Shown here: positions 41,423 to 51,300 of the stretch, one piece after another
Position numbering within the stretch: position 1 is the stretch's first letter
Layout of the letters: each line of letters starts with the position of its first letter
Source: Thermoflexus hugenholtzii JAD2
GTDB lineage: Bacteria > Chloroflexota > Chloroflexia > Chloroflexales > Roseiflexaceae
NCBI GenBank assembly: GCA_945881915.1
Contig: CAMCVW010000020.1
Location: 1-53,814 of the forward strand
DNA length: 53,814 nt
Direction: 5' to 3'
The notes under the pieces: generated by a model
What the model saw: only the letters and a program-made list of their open reading frames with translations
Told to the model about the DNA's origin: nothing
Databases searched by the model: none
Program-made: the position numbers and the translations under genes

Positions 41423-42397
41423 TTAGCTGCGATTCAAGACTTTTTTGATGGCGGCCACAATACGTTCGGTCGTCACAACAACCTGTAGTTCGAGGTTTTT
41501 GGCGTACGGCATCGGTACTTCGCGGAAGTTGACGCGCTGGATGGGTGCATCCAGATAGTCGAACCCAGCCTCGTAGAGGCGCGTTGTTATCTCGGCCGAT
41601 GTGCCATACGACTGCCAATCCTCGGTGACGACCACCGCGCGATTGGTTTTTTTGAAGCTTTCGAGAGCGACGCTCATGTCCAATGGACGGAGGGTGCGCA
41701 AATCGACGACCTCGACCTCGATGCCTTCTTGGGCCAGGATGTCTGCGGCTTGCAGCGACAGATGAACCATCCGTGAATACGTTACCACAGTTATGTGACG
41801 ACCTTCACGAGCCAAAACGGATTTGCCGATGGGAACTACATAATCACCGTCTGGAACTTCACCCTTGATACCATACATGAGGGTGTGCTCGATGAAGATA
41901 ACCGGATCCGGATCGGCCATCGCAGCGCGGAACATGCCCTTCATGTCGGCAGGTGTCGCAGGGGCGACGACCTTCAGACCGGGGATGTAGGCAAACATGG
42001 CGTCGAATGACTGGGAGTGGGTAGCAGACAGCTGCGTCCAGCCATTGGTGGTACGCATGACCAACGGAACCGAGAATTTGCCACCGAACATGCTGTAGAT
42101 TTTGGCGGCGTGATTGATGATGATGTCGAATGCCAGCAACGAAAAGTTGACCGACATGATTTCGGCAATGGGACGCATACCGGCCATGGCGGCACCGGTG
42201 GCCAGACCAAGGATGCCGGCTTCGGCGATGGGAGCATCGCGGATACGCTCAGGGCCGTACTTCTCGAGGAAGCCGGCGGTGACACCGTAGGTGCTGCCGT
42301 AGTGCCCGATGTCTTCACCGATGATAAACACACGCTCGTCTTGCATGGCCTCGTGTAGGGCTTGCTGGAGCGCTTCACGTACAGTTAGGATCGCCAT
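41423..42397 (-). CDS. pdhB: Pyruvate dehydrogenase E1 component, beta subunit
   Basis: E1beta contributes the pyrimidine-binding half of the thiamine diphosphate site. Its Glu lies in GEDIGHYGSTYGVTAG near residue 27. Other family blocks are RIRDAPIAEAGILGLATGAA near 51 and VVTEDWQSYGTSAEI near 257. The 324-residue length is standard. GAAGGAGAT precedes the start. It sits between E1alpha and E2 on one transcript, with 44 nt to E1alpha and 24 nt to E2. Confidence 0.96.
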   Translation of the reverse strand: MAILTVREALQQALHEAMQDERVFIIGEDIGHYGSTYGVTAGFLEKYGPERIRDAPIAEAGILGLATGAAMAGMRPIAEIMSVNFSLLAFDIIINHAAKIYSMFGGKFSVPLVMRTTNGWTQLSATHSQSFDAMFAYIPGLKVVAPATPADMKGMFRAAMADPDPVIFIEHTLMYGIKGEVPDGDYVVPIGKSVLAREGRHITVVTYSRMVHLSLQAADILAQEGIEVEVVDLRTLRPLDMSVALESFKKTNRAVVVTEDWQSYGTSAEITTRLYEAGFDYLDAPIQRVNFREVPMPYAKNLELQVVVTTERIVAAIKKVLNRS

Positions 42398-42441
42398 TCA
42401 CTATCTCCTTCACGGGTTGCCGAGCAACCACGTTCACTTCA

Positions 42442-43536
42442 CTAGACGAGCGTCGGGTCGACGGTGAGCGTTTCGAGCGGGGCAGCATAGATGCCGGCGT
42501 CGGTCAACCATTCATTCCCGGGGACGGGGCTATTGTCGGCAAACTCAACCGAAGCATCGACTTCCATATCGATTTGGGCATCGAGGGCATCGAGGCGTGC
42601 GGCCGGGCAGATTTCTTCTTCGATGAGCAGTTTGCGATATGCTTCGAGCGGATCGGCACTGCGATGCATTTCGACGTCTTCTTTAGTGCGGTACTTTTGG
42701 GTGTCTTGGGCAGAGTGACCGCGGAAGCGGTAGGTCATTGCTTCGACCAAGACAGGGCCTTTGCCGCTACGGGCGTGTTCGACCGCCTCACCGACCTGCT
42801 CGCGCACGCCCAACAAATCATTGCCGTCGATGCGCATCGACTTCATGTCGAATGCATTTGCTTTGCGATAGATTTCGGTGACGGAAGAGTGGACTTCAAG
42901 CGGTGTGCCCATGGCGAAGAGGTTGTTTTCGCAGACAAACACGACGGGCAACTTCCACAGCTGCGCAAAGTTGAGGGATTCATAGAACTCGCCACCGTTG
43001 GTCGCGCCATCGCCGAAGAAGACCATGACGACGCCGTTGGTTTTTTGCATCTTGCATTGCAATGCAACACCATCTGCCAACAACAAGTGACTGCCGACGA
43101 TGGCGTACCCACCCCAGAAGTTCTTGGTGACGTCAGCGAAGTGCATCGAACCGCCCATTCCGCGGGAACAACCGGTGTCTTTGCCAAACAACTCTGCCAT
43201 CAGGGGATTGATATCGAGGCCACGGGCAATGGCGTGCCCATGATCGCGGTAGTGTGTAAAAACGTGGTCTTGGGGTTGCAAGTTTGAAATAGCACCCACA
43301 CCGGTTGCTTCTTCACCCACATAGAGGTGCAAAAAACCACCGATTTTGGAACGGGTGTACATCTCTTGGCATTTTTCTTCGAAACGACGAATCAACATCA
43401 TTTGACGATAGTACTCGACCAATTGGTCTGCACCGAGGTGCTCGAGAGCCCGGGTAAATGGCGTACTGGTCATACTGCTCCTCACCGACTGTGTGGCAGA
43501 GGTAACTGCCTTTGTTGAACCACGTTGTTTTTGCAT
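42442..43536 (-). CDS. pdhA: Pyruvate dehydrogenase E1 component, alpha subunit
   Basis: E1alpha decarboxylates pyruvate with thiamine diphosphate. The ThDP/Mg motif GDGATNGGEFYESLNFAQLW (near residue 173) and VVFVCENN are complete, as are the phosphorylation-loop-like YRFRGHSAQDTQKYR near 268 and GGSMHFAD near 133. The 364 residues are normal for the alpha/beta heterotetramer. The start at 43536 is chosen because GAGGAG lies five bases before it, though the first 21 residues are not conserved. It is the first gene of the three-gene complex operon and follows the DHH-like gene by 85 nt. Confidence 0.96.
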   Translation of the reverse strand: MQKQRGSTKAVTSATQSVRSSMTSTPFTRALEHLGADQLVEYYRQMMLIRRFEEKCQEMYTRSKIGGFLHLYVGEEATGVGAISNLQPQDHVFTHYRDHGHAIARGLDINPLMAELFGKDTGCSRGMGGSMHFADVTKNFWGGYAIVGSHLLLADGVALQCKMQKTNGVVMVFFGDGATNGGEFYESLNFAQLWKLPVVFVCENNLFAMGTPLEVHSSVTEIYRKANAFDMKSMRIDGNDLLGVREQVGEAVEHARSGKGPVLVEAMTYRFRGHSAQDTQKYRTKEDVEMHRSADPLEAYRKLLIEEEICPAARLDALDAQIDMEVDASVEFADNSPVPGNEWLTDAGIYAAPLETLTVDPTLV

Positions 43537-43621
43537 TGTGGCTCCTCTTCAATGAAAGAATGAACGCAATAGAAACGACGAGACTATGGTTTGAGCAAAA
43601 CGTCGACATCGTTGACGTCGT

Positions 43622-44440
43622 TCAGCGTACCGCAATGTGGAGGCCTTCGATGATGGTAATTAAACCCTTCATGTCGAGAGCCGAGAGCCGTTTGGCCGGC
43701 GCCTTGTCGGTCCCACACAACAACAACCGTTTGCTTGGATGCAAATACCAGTCTGCATGCGGATCACTGACGGCGAGAGCCTGCGCCAAGGGAGTAAGGT
43801 CGACGGATGAACGTGACTGCGCAGCCACTCCCATCCAATTGTGCCGTTCTTCGCGGTAGACCGCGAGCACAGCGCCAGCACGATAGGCCATCACGGACGA
43901 ACCACCGTATGGGCCTTGCATGGCAATTCCGCGGCCCCATGGCGTATGGAATTCAATCCGACTTGCAAAGGCATCACCCAACTGGACCTGTCGAACCTCA
44001 TGCGCATACCAGGCATCCAGATTCGGGAGCATCAGCTCGACGACTTTAGCCGGGTCGTGCTCATACAGAATGTTGAACGAATCCGCAAGCATTCCCAAAT
44101 CGCAACTCGTCTGTTCGTTGGTGAGTGCGTTGTCGATGAGCGTCACCTGACGAATCATGCGTTCGAGGGCGGCATCTTGCCCGACCAGCGAACGTCGTAC
44201 CAGTTCTGCCGCACTGAGGGTGCGCACATGACGTTGGTGATGATCAAAGCGCCCAAGCCCAGTGTCGACATGAATGACGTGCGGGTCACTATCGGCGGGG
44301 AGGTTTTCGAGCGTCGTACCAGCGGGGACAAAGCGCACCTGATAGTCGTGTGCTCCACCAAACCGTTTAAACATCCAGATTGCAGCGATGCAATCCAAAT
44401 CCGGTGCGAGATGCGCCACGATTGTCGTTGGCACTTCCAC
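43622..44440 (-). CDS. DHH-superfamily phosphoesterase-like protein, MYG1-related
   Basis: DHH proteins are Mn-dependent phosphoesterases, including nanoRNases, RecJ and MYG1 exonuclease. Motif I-like residues are in IVAHLAPDLDCIAA (H10, D14, D16 from the chosen start), motif II in HVDTG (D59) and motif III in RFDHHQRH (D66-H67-H68-Q69). FDHHQR is more MYG1-like than classical DHHA. A later Asp (LIDNALTN) may complete the site. The 272-residue length is short for MYG1. The start is a GTG at 44440 with GAGGAG ten bases upstream; an ATG at 44479 is possible. It has its own promoter and precedes the pyruvate dehydrogenase genes. Confidence 0.65.
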   Translation of the reverse strand: MEVPTTIVAHLAPDLDCIAAIWMFKRFGGAHDYQVRFVPAGTTLENLPADSDPHVIHVDTGLGRFDHHQRHVRTLSAAELVRRSLVGQDAALERMIRQVTLIDNALTNEQTSCDLGMLADSFNILYEHDPAKVVELMLPNLDAWYAHEVRQVQLGDAFASRIEFHTPWGRGIAMQGPYGGSSVMAYRAGAVLAVYREERHNWMGVAAQSRSSVDLTPLAQALAVSDPHADWYLHPSKRLLLCGTDKAPAKRLSALDMKGLITIIEGLHIAVR

Positions 44441-44518
44441 GTTCCGCTGACTCCTCTCTGTCCGGTCATTCCACACCATCACTCTTGATGGCAGACCAAA
44501 GGTCAAATGACGCGCGCT

Positions 44519-44547
44519 AGTATAGCAGAAGAGCGAAATTCGTGCAA
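44519..44547 (-). promoter_or_regulatory. Promoter of the DHH-like gene (TTGCAC-17-TATACT)
   Basis: On the minus strand TTGCAC (44547-44542), a 17-nt spacer ending TGC and TATACT (44524-44519) form a good promoter. Transcription may continue into the pyruvate dehydrogenase genes, since no terminator lies between. Confidence 0.75.
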
Positions 44548-45017
44548 CGTCGCACTGCAATGCCAAAAATCCGAGCAACTATGGCCATTTCGGTCCCACG
44601 AGCGCACCCGAAGCCCCGCTCACAGACAGATTGCGCATTCCCAAAAACCGTCTGATGCCAGATTCATGCTGCACACACAGCAAGACCAGCTACATCCCGA
44701 AACCGCATCCGCGCATACTTTCCGCTCTATGGACGGTCACTAACTGCCGATCCCGTGCGCCGAAGGGATTCGCTTCTTCGCGGCTGAGCGCGGCATATGT
44801 GCTGCGGTGAGGCTCGGTGCAGGTCATTTGGCAGCGCGGTTTTCTCGTCACAACAGGGCAACGTGTACGGGCATAGAAGCGGTATGCACCCTTGACTATG
44901 CGGAGCGTTTACCATTTACGGGTCGGAGCAGCGTTGTGCAACCAAATGGGGCACCCTCCAGAACGGTATGCGGGCGATTCTCATCACTCTTTCACCAAGC
45001 GTACGTGCGGTTTTTCC
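44548..45017. other. Gene-free intergenic stretch
   Basis: About 470 bp between two divergent promoters hold no convincing gene, tRNA, terminator or repeat. The best frames are Arg/Ser/His-rich and lack ribosome-binding sites. A few short stems can form around 44750-44790, without a clear family resemblance to SRP, 6S or RNase P RNA. Confidence 0.4.
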
Positions 45018-45046
45018 TTGCCAATCCGCCATTTACTCCGTATAAT
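45018..45046 (+). promoter_or_regulatory. Promoter of the S1-domain protein gene (TTGCCA-17-TATAAT)
   Basis: TTGCCA (45018-45023), a 17-nt spacer and TATAAT (45041-45046) precede the start at 45105, giving a leader of about 50 nt. Confidence 0.8.
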
Positions 45047-45104
45047 TCCAACAGTAATCATTACATTCGCGCGGTGCACTTCACCTCAATCCAAGAGGAG
45101 CATC

Positions 45105-46259
45105 ATGGACGAGTCACACGCAGTCACCACCAGCAGCAACGCGGGTGAGTCGACTCCAGACATTCGAAGCAAAGAATTTTTCGCCCAACTCCTCAACGAA
45201 CAAAGCGAGAAGTTACGTTCCCTGAAACACGGCGACACGATGGACGGCGTGATTTTGGCCATATACGAGCACGAACTCGTGGTGGACATCGGCGCCAAAT
45301 CCGAGGGTGTCGTCCTGGCCCGAGACATGCACACCGTGGTCGACGAAGAGCGTGAAGCAATCATCGTCGGAGCAACGGTGCTCGTCTACGTCATGCAACC
45401 CGAGGATGACCAAGGTCGTGTCAGTTTGTCACTCGACCGAGCACGACAAGAGCGCAGCTGGCGCAAGTTGCAGCAGTATGCGGACGACGGCACGGTCCTC
45501 GAGACAAAAGTCATCAACTTTAACAAAGGCGGTCTGTTGGTCAATCTGGACGGCGTCCGTGGCTTCATCCCGACCTCACAGGTCAGTGGGATTGGTCGCG
45601 GCAGCGAAGTGCAGAAGCAAGCCGACATGACCCGCATGATTGGCTCAACGGTACGCCTCAAAATTGTCGAAATGAGCCGAGCGCGCAATCGCTTGATTCT
45701 GTCGGAACGACAGGCAAATGCCGAATCGCGTGATTCACGCAAGGGTGCATTGCTCAGCGAGATTGCCGTCAACGACGTACGCGAAGGGACTGTCACTTCG
45801 GTCTGCGACTTCGGTATTTTTGTCGATATCGGCGGTGCCGACGGGCTGGTCCATTTGTCCGAGTTATCGTGGAGCCGCGTGCGCCATCCGAGTGACGCAT
45901 ACAAAGTCGGCGACGTCACCAAAGTGATGATTCTCAACATCGATACCGAACATCGTCGGATCGCATTGTCCATCAAGCGCACGCAGACCGAACCCTGGGC
46001 AGCGGTCGCCGAAGCATTCAGCGTCAACCAAGTCGTTGCGGGCACCGTGACCCAGATTGCGCCGTTCGGAGCATTCGTGCGCATGACCGAAGGTGTCGAA
46101 GGGCTCATCCATTCGTCCGAATTGACCGGTGATGCGGTCGCTGCGGTCCGCGAAGGCGCGTCAGTGACGGTGCGGATTATCCGCGTCGACATTCCGCGCA
46201 GACGCATCGCGTTGAGTCTGCAAATCACCCCCGATGCTCCGACTGCGGACGCGTCATAG
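45105..46259 (+). CDS. Ribosomal protein S1-like RNA-binding protein with four S1 domains
   Basis: S1 helps the ribosome bind structured or weak-SD mRNAs. Four OB-fold S1 domains occupy about residues 42-112, 128-202, 225-292 and 310-373. The last two have the complete signature, for example GTVTSVCDFGIFVDIGGADG and GTVTQIAPFGAFVRMTEGVEG (each read from the GTV start). The protein has 384 residues, four domains against six in E. coli, as in many Chloroflexota and Firmicutes. The start at 45105 has AAGAGGAG upstream. clpC follows after 37 nt, so the two may share a transcript. Confidence 0.88.
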   Translation: MDESHAVTTSSNAGESTPDIRSKEFFAQLLNEQSEKLRSLKHGDTMDGVILAIYEHELVVDIGAKSEGVVLARDMHTVVDEEREAIIVGATVLVYVMQPEDDQGRVSLSLDRARQERSWRKLQQYADDGTVLETKVINFNKGGLLVNLDGVRGFIPTSQVSGIGRGSEVQKQADMTRMIGSTVRLKIVEMSRARNRLILSERQANAESRDSRKGALLSEIAVNDVREGTVTSVCDFGIFVDIGGADGLVHLSELSWSRVRHPSDAYKVGDVTKVMILNIDTEHRRIALSIKRTQTEPWAAVAEAFSVNQVVAGTVTQIAPFGAFVRMTEGVEGLIHSSELTGDAVAAVREGASVTVRIIRVDIPRRRIALSLQITPDAPTADAS

Positions 46260-46264
46260 CGCTG

Positions 46265-46280
46265 GCTCATTCCAATGAGC
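46265..46280 (+). promoter_or_regulatory. Perfect 16-bp dyad just before clpC
   Basis: GCTCATT (46265-46271), two bases and AATGAGC (46274-46280) form an exact palindrome directly upstream of the clpC ribosome-binding site. It is not a CIRCE or CtsR consensus. It could be an operator or a small mRNA hairpin. Confidence 0.35.
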
Positions 46281-46296
46281 AGTGATGGGAGCATGT

Positions 46297-48864
46297 ATGT
46301 CTGGTGCTTACGATAAATTTACCAAGCGTGCCAAACAAGTGTTGCAATATGCCACCGAAGAAGCACGCACACTCAATCATTCATACATCGGCACCGAACA
46401 TATTCTGCTCGGCTTGATTCGTGAAGGGGAAGGCGTGGCTGCTCGAGTCCTCGAAGACCTGGGCGTCCAACTCGCACAGACTCGTCACTCCGTCGAATTC
46501 ATTGTCGGCATTGGTGAAGGCGAGACACGACCGGACAAAGAACTCTCGGCACGTGCCAAAAACGTCATTTCGCTGGCCATTGACGAAGCCAAACGACTCG
46601 GTCACAACTACATCGGTACCGAGCACATCCTGCTTGGTCTGATTCGCAATGGCGAAGGCGTGGCGACGGGCGTCCTCGACATGCTCGGCGTCTCGCTCGA
46701 GCAAATCAAAACCAATGTCATGCGGGTCATTCGCCAAGGCGGCACCGGCACCAGTAGTACGAGCGGTTCCGGCAGCACGACGACCACACCAGCAGCAGAA
46801 CGCACCACCAGCCAGAGTAGCAGTTCGAGCAGCTCCAAAAGCGATGCCCCCGAAAAAGGCAAAGGCGGCAAAACGCCATACCTCGATGCACTAGGAACCG
46901 ACTTGACCGAAATGGCTGAAAGCGGTCGCCTCGACCCCGTGATTGGTCGCTCGCGTGAAATAGATCGCGTGATTCAGATTTTGTCACGCCGCACCAAAAA
47001 CAATCCTGCCCTTATCGGCGAACCGGGCGTCGGCAAAACCGCCATCGTCGAAGGATTGGCCCAACGCATCGTCGCCGGCGAAGTGCCCGACAGCTTGCGT
47101 GGCAAGCGCGTAGTGTCGCTCGATATGGGCGCCCTCGTTGCCGGCACCAAATACCGCGGCCAGTTCGAAGAACGCCTCAAGAAGGTCGTCGACGAAATAA
47201 AAGAAACACGCTGTATCTTGTTCATCGACGAATTCCATACCATCATCGGTGCTGGCGGCGCAGAAGGCACACTCGACGCTGCCAACATCCTCAAGCCGGC
47301 ATTATCGCGCGGTGAGCTGCAGACCATCGGAGCTACCACCCTCGACGAGTACCGCAAGTACATTGAGCGTGACGCTGCCCTCGAGCGCCGCTTCCAGCCT
47401 GTCATGGTGGAACAACCCAACGAAGAAGACACCATTGCTATTCTGCGTGGCATTAAATCTCGCTACGAAGACTTCCATCAGCTGCAAATCAGCGACGAAG
47501 CACTCGTGGCGGCTGCGTATTTGTCATCACGCTACGTACCAGACCGGTTTTTGCCGGACAAAGCGATCGACCTTATTGACGAAGCAGCCGCGCGCGTGCG
47601 CATGACACGGAGTTCCACCCCATCGGCACTGCGTGATTCGTTGCGCGGGCTCGAAGCCATCACCAAAGAAATCGAAGCAGCCCAGGCGCAAGGCCAGACC
47701 GAACTCGTCGAGACTTTGCAGGAACGCGCAGACATCCTCAAGGCACGTGTCGCACAACTCGAACAAGAGCACGGAATCGATGCGAGTACGACTACCGCCC
47801 CATATGTGACCGAAGAAGACATAGCCGGCGTCGTGGCCATGTGGACCGGCATCCCGGTCACACGCTTGACCGGCGATGAATCGATTCGTTTGTTGCAGAT
47901 GGAATCGGCCCTGCACGCCCGCGTCATCGGTCAATCCGAGGCAATCGTCACCGTGTCAAAAGCGGTACGGCGAGCCCGCGCTGGCCTGAAGGACCCACGG
48001 CGTCCCATCGGCAGCTTCATATTCCTTGGACCCACAGGCGTCGGCAAAACAGAGCTTGCCAAAGCATTGGCTGAGTTCATGTTTGGCTCCGAAGAACAAC
48101 TCATCAAAATTGACATGTCGGAGTTCCAAGAACGACACACGTCGTCACGACTGGTTGGTTCGCCCCCAGGATATGTGGGGTATGGCGATGGTGGCCAGCT
48201 CACCGATGCCGTACGCCGCAAGCCCTACTCTGTGATCCTCTTCGACGAAATCGAAAAAGCGCACCCCGATACATACAACCTGCTCTTGCAAGTCCTCGAA
48301 GACGGCCAACTGACAGACGGCAAGGGGCGTAGGGTCGACTTCCGCAATACCATTATCATCATGACCTCGAACGTCGGTACCGAACAAATCCGCGGTGCGT
48401 CGCGCATCGGGTTCATGGGCAAAGACGGCGAATCACAAAACCTCGACCTGCAAAATCGGGTCAACGAAGCACTGCGCATGGTGTTCCGACCCGAATTCCT
48501 GAATCGCTTGGATGCAACCATCATCTTCCATGCGTTGACGACGTCCGAGATTCGCGAGATTTCGCGCTACTTGTTGGCTCGTGTACAGAAGCAGCTCAAC
48601 GAGCACAAGTTGACTTTGGAAGTGACCGACGAGGCTTGCGATTTGCTGGCCAAACGCGGCTACGATCCCGCCTTCGGTGCTCGTCCGCTGCGCCGTATCA
48701 TCACCAACCTCATCGAAGATCCACTCTCGGAAGGGGTACTCGACGGTCGGTTTGTGTCGGGTGACACCATCCTGGTCGATGTGGCTACGCTCGAAAACGG
48801 CGAATCGTATTTGCGCTTGCAGCCACAGCGCGTCGAAGACGCCGTGGTGGATTCGTTGGCCTAA
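46297..48864 (+). CDS. clpC: ATP-dependent unfoldase ClpC, partner of ClpP
   Basis: ClpC unfolds damaged or tagged proteins and feeds them to ClpP. Two Clp_N repeats (about 5-75 and 80-145, both with [14 protein letters not shown]-like blocks) precede an unusually long Ser/Thr-rich linker (149-192). The D1 Walker A GEPGVGKT is near 242, a middle coiled domain lies near 410-500 and D2 Walker A GPTGVGKT is near 578; Walker B and sensor sites are intact. Only a short UVR-like middle region is seen. The start at 46297 has GGGAGC upstream. The ClpP loop near 680 (IGF) is present: [14 protein letters not shown]. Confidence 0.94.
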   Translation: MSGAYDKFTKRAKQVLQYATEEARTLNHSYIGTEHILLGLIREGEGVAARVLEDLGVQLAQTRHSVEFIVGIGEGETRPDKELSARAKNVISLAIDEAKRLGHNYIGTEHILLGLIRNGEGVATGVLDMLGVSLEQIKTNVMRVIRQGGTGTSSTSGSGSTTTTPAAERTTSQSSSSSSSKSDAPEKGKGGKTPYLDALGTDLTEMAESGRLDPVIGRSREIDRVIQILSRRTKNNPALIGEPGVGKTAIVEGLAQRIVAGEVPDSLRGKRVVSLDMGALVAGTKYRGQFEERLKKVVDEIKETRCILFIDEFHTIIGAGGAEGTLDAANILKPALSRGELQTIGATTLDEYRKYIERDAALERRFQPVMVEQPNEEDTIAILRGIKSRYEDFHQLQISDEALVAAAYLSSRYVPDRFLPDKAIDLIDEAAARVRMTRSSTPSALRDSLRGLEAITKEIEAAQAQGQTELVETLQERADILKARVAQLEQEHGIDASTTTAPYVTEEDIAGVVAMWTGIPVTRLTGDESIRLLQMESALHARVIGQSEAIVTVSKAVRRARAGLKDPRRPIGSFIFLGPTGVGKTELAKALAEFMFGSEEQLIKIDMSEFQERHTSSRLVGSPPGYVGYGDGGQLTDAVRRKPYSVILFDEIEKAHPDTYNLLLQVLEDGQLTDGKGRRVDFRNTIIIMTSNVGTEQIRGASRIGFMGKDGESQNLDLQNRVNEALRMVFRPEFLNRLDATIIFHALTTSEIREISRYLLARVQKQLNEHKLTLEVTDEACDLLAKRGYDPAFGARPLRRIITNLIEDPLSEGVLDGRFVSGDTILVDVATLENGESYLRLQPQRVEDAVVDSLA

Positions 48865-48866
48865 CC

Positions 48867-50273
48867 ATGGCCAAAGCGCGCACGATTTTTGTCTGTCAAC
48901 AATGCGGCGCGCATCAAGCACGATCAATGGGACGTTGCCCGCAATGCAACGCCTGGGATAGTTTGGTAGAACAAGTCGAACGACGTGAGGCGGCAACGCC
49001 GACACGTCGTTCGTCTGTTGTGAGCGGCGGTGCCGGTCCCATCCTGCTGCAAGACGTACCGAGCGGCGGCGTGTCACGCTTGCCCGTACGCTTCCAAGAA
49101 TTTTCACGCGTGCTGGGTGGCGGACTCGTGCCAGGCTCACTCGTATTGATTGGCGGCGAACCAGGCATCGGCAAATCCAGCCTCCTCCTCCAAGCTGCCG
49201 CTCACTTTGCTGAGCACGTCGGCGATGCACTCTATATATCTGCCGAAGAATCTACCCAGCAAATCAAACTGCGCGCTGACCGGATGGGCTTGCATCCTGA
49301 ACGACTGTGGCTCTCTTCCGAGACGAACCTCGAAGCGGCCATTGAGCAGATTATCGAGCAACGGCCGGGAATGGTCATCGTCGACTCGATCCAAACGGTC
49401 TATCTCGAAGAGCTCAACTCGGCCGCAGGTTCGGTCGGTCAAGTACGCGAAGGCGCGTTACGGTTGTTACGCGTCGCCAAAGACCTCAATATCGCTATTA
49501 TCATCGTGGGCCATGTCACCAAAGAAGGCGCGATCGCCGGGCCACGAATGCTTGAACACATCGTCGACGTGGTGCTCTACCTCGAGGGCGAGCGTTTTCA
49601 CCAATACCGGGTGTTGCGTGGGGTCAAGAACCGCTTTGGTTCGACCGATGAGGTAGGCATCTTCGAGATGGCTGCAGACGGCCTGCGTGAGGTTACCAAT
49701 CCTTCTTTGGTTTTTTTGGCAGAACGCTCTGCAAATACCCCCGGCTCTGCCGTTGCCGTCACACTCGAAGGAACGCGTCCAATCCTCGTCGAAGTGCAAG
49801 GACTGACCTCAAATACCGCCAATCCACAACCGCGCCGCACCGTCAATGGTTTTGATTTGAATCGTCTCCAGATGCTGTTGGCAGTGCTGGGCAAACGCGT
49901 CGGCCTGCCACTTTTTAACCAAGACGTCTACGTCAACATCGTCGGTGGCCTGCGCATCGGCGAGCCCGCTGCTGACTTGGCGGTGGCGACGGCAATCGCC
50001 TCTTCGTTCCGCAACCAGCAGGTCAAAATCGACACCGTGCTGGTGGGCGAAATAGGCTTGTCGGGGGAATTGCGCGGCGTCTCGCAGCTCGAACGTCGCC
50101 TGGGCGAAGCCGCCAAATTGGGCTTCAGACGCGCAGTATGCCCGCCGTTGCAAGCTCCGATACACATCGACGGAATGCAGATTATTCCCGCGCGCTCCGT
50201 CTTTGATGCCATCGACGCTGCACTCGGACCTGCTCCCAGCCGTAAGAAATCCACCGACACAGACGACGAATAG
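48867..50273 (+). CDS. radA: DNA repair protein RadA/Sms
   Basis: RadA is a RecA-like, DnaB-type branch-migration ATPase that processes recombination intermediates. The N-terminal zinc finger has C10, C13, C24 and C27. The Walker A GGEPGIGKSS lies near 96-103, the Walker B near IVDSIQTVYLEE at 170, and the RadA-specific KNRFG at 254-258. Residues 290-450 are the Lon-protease-like C-terminal domain (LVEVQGLTSNTANPQPRR, then DVYVNIVGGLRIGEPAADLA). It has 468 residues, the normal length. The start is two bases after the clpC stop, so translation is coupled; clpC-radA is a common pair. Confidence 0.96.
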   Translation: MAKARTIFVCQQCGAHQARSMGRCPQCNAWDSLVEQVERREAATPTRRSSVVSGGAGPILLQDVPSGGVSRLPVRFQEFSRVLGGGLVPGSLVLIGGEPGIGKSSLLLQAAAHFAEHVGDALYISAEESTQQIKLRADRMGLHPERLWLSSETNLEAAIEQIIEQRPGMVIVDSIQTVYLEELNSAAGSVGQVREGALRLLRVAKDLNIAIIIVGHVTKEGAIAGPRMLEHIVDVVLYLEGERFHQYRVLRGVKNRFGSTDEVGIFEMAADGLREVTNPSLVFLAERSANTPGSAVAVTLEGTRPILVEVQGLTSNTANPQPRRTVNGFDLNRLQMLLAVLGKRVGLPLFNQDVYVNIVGGLRIGEPAADLAVATAIASSFRNQQVKIDTVLVGEIGLSGELRGVSQLERRLGEAAKLGFRRAVCPPLQAPIHIDGMQIIPARSVFDAIDAALGPAPSRKKSTDTDDE

Positions 50274-50291
50274 CCACACTGAGGCAATGCC

Positions 50292-50780
50292 ATGCGTGCG
50301 ATTTTGCAGCGAGTCAGCCAGGCTACCGTCGCAGTAGATGGGGTCAACGTCGGGGCGATTGCCCACGGCCTGTTGGTTTTGCTTGGTATCGGGCAAGGGG
50401 ACGGGCCAGCACAGATAGCAATCATCGCCAAGAAAATCCTCGAGTTGCGCATTTTCGACGACGAACAGGGCAAACCCAACATCTCGCTCCTCGACAGCGG
50501 TGGATCGGTGCTCGCCGTCTCGCAATTCACCCTGTACGCAGATACAAGCCGCGGGCGTCGCCCTGGCTACGCGCTTGCTGCAGCGCCAGCACTCGCCGAA
50601 CCGCTCTACGAAGCCATGGTTGCGGCACTACGGACAGCCGGGGTAACAGTGGCGACCGGAGTTTTTGGGGCGGACATGCAGGTGTCCCTGACCAACAACG
50701 GGCCCTACACCATCATCCTCGACAGCGACACGCTGACGATGCCGGCCGGCATCGTACCCAAACCAGATATCCTGCGGTGA
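50292..50780 (+). CDS. dtd: D-aminoacyl-tRNA deacylase
   Basis: Dtd removes D-amino acids and glycine wrongly attached to tRNA. The family start MRAILQRVSQATVAVDG, the SQFTLYAD motif near residue 76 and the GPYTI variant (TNNGPYTIILD near 132) of the usual NxGPxT motif are visible. The replaced residue in the second motif (Tyr where most have Val) deserves a note. The length of 162 residues is slightly above the usual 145-150 because of a tail (MPAGIVPKPDILR). It is 18 nt after radA, probably in the same transcript. Confidence 0.93.
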   Translation: MRAILQRVSQATVAVDGVNVGAIAHGLLVLLGIGQGDGPAQIAIIAKKILELRIFDDEQGKPNISLLDSGGSVLAVSQFTLYADTSRGRRPGYALAAAPALAEPLYEAMVAALRTAGVTVATGVFGADMQVSLTNNGPYTIILDSDTLTMPAGIVPKPDILR

Positions 50781-50787
50781 ACACCCC

Positions 50788-51234
50788 ATGATGCATACCA
50801 TACGACGAGCCACACCTGTCGATTATGCGGCGATATCGCGTCTTCTCCGAGATGCGCTGATGGTCCCTGCCATCTATGACGCACCGAGTTTGTGGTGGGT
50901 AGCCGTCGACACACAGGGATGTGTCATCGGCTCGATAGGGGTCGAACCCGATGCGCACAATTGGTTGTTGCGCAGCACGGTCGTCGATCCGGCACTGCGC
51001 CAATCCGGCATCGGCAAACAACTGGTCGCTACGGTCGAATCAGCTGCTCGCAGTACCGGCATCGGGACGTTGTTTTGCTTCGGCACCGACGTCGGCGACT
51101 ATTGGGCGCGACGTGGTTTTGCTGAGGTGCCGGTCGACGTGCTGTGTCAGCATGTGCCCCACGCGGCACAAATCGGCCAGTTCATCGCCAATGGCTGGTT
51201 GGCAGACGAGGTCGCCTGGAGGAAGTTCCTCTGA
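50788..51234 (+). CDS. GNAT-family acetyltransferase, ArsN2-like
   Basis: This 148-residue GNAT protein carries the acetyl-CoA loop LRQSGIGKQLVATVE near residue 70 and the terminal YWARRGFAEV block near 110. The architecture resembles ArsN2-type acetyltransferases found in arsenic-resistance loci, but no ars genes are nearby, so the substrate is open. A second ATG is one codon on; neither has a strong ribosome-binding site. The stretch just downstream holds a broken copy of the same gene. Confidence 0.8.
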   Translation: MMHTIRRATPVDYAAISRLLRDALMVPAIYDAPSLWWVAVDTQGCVIGSIGVEPDAHNWLLRSTVVDPALRQSGIGKQLVATVESAARSTGIGTLFCFGTDVGDYWARRGFAEVPVDVLCQHVPHAAQIGQFIANGWLADEVAWRKFL

Positions 51235-51300
51235 CGTAGCATGTCCATCTGGCGACTCCCGCTGAGCACCCAATCATTCATTTTCTGCTGATGCACCGGC

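Noticed and set aside
44740-44800. A tRNA or SRP RNA in the gene-free stretch
   Set aside because: Neither the T-loop GGTTCGA sequence nor the SRP GGAAGG/AGCA core is present in either orientation.
44807-45148. A 113-codon frame before the S1-domain gene
   Set aside because: It runs across the promoter and ribosome-binding site of the S1-domain gene, is Arg/Ser/His-rich and has no domain.
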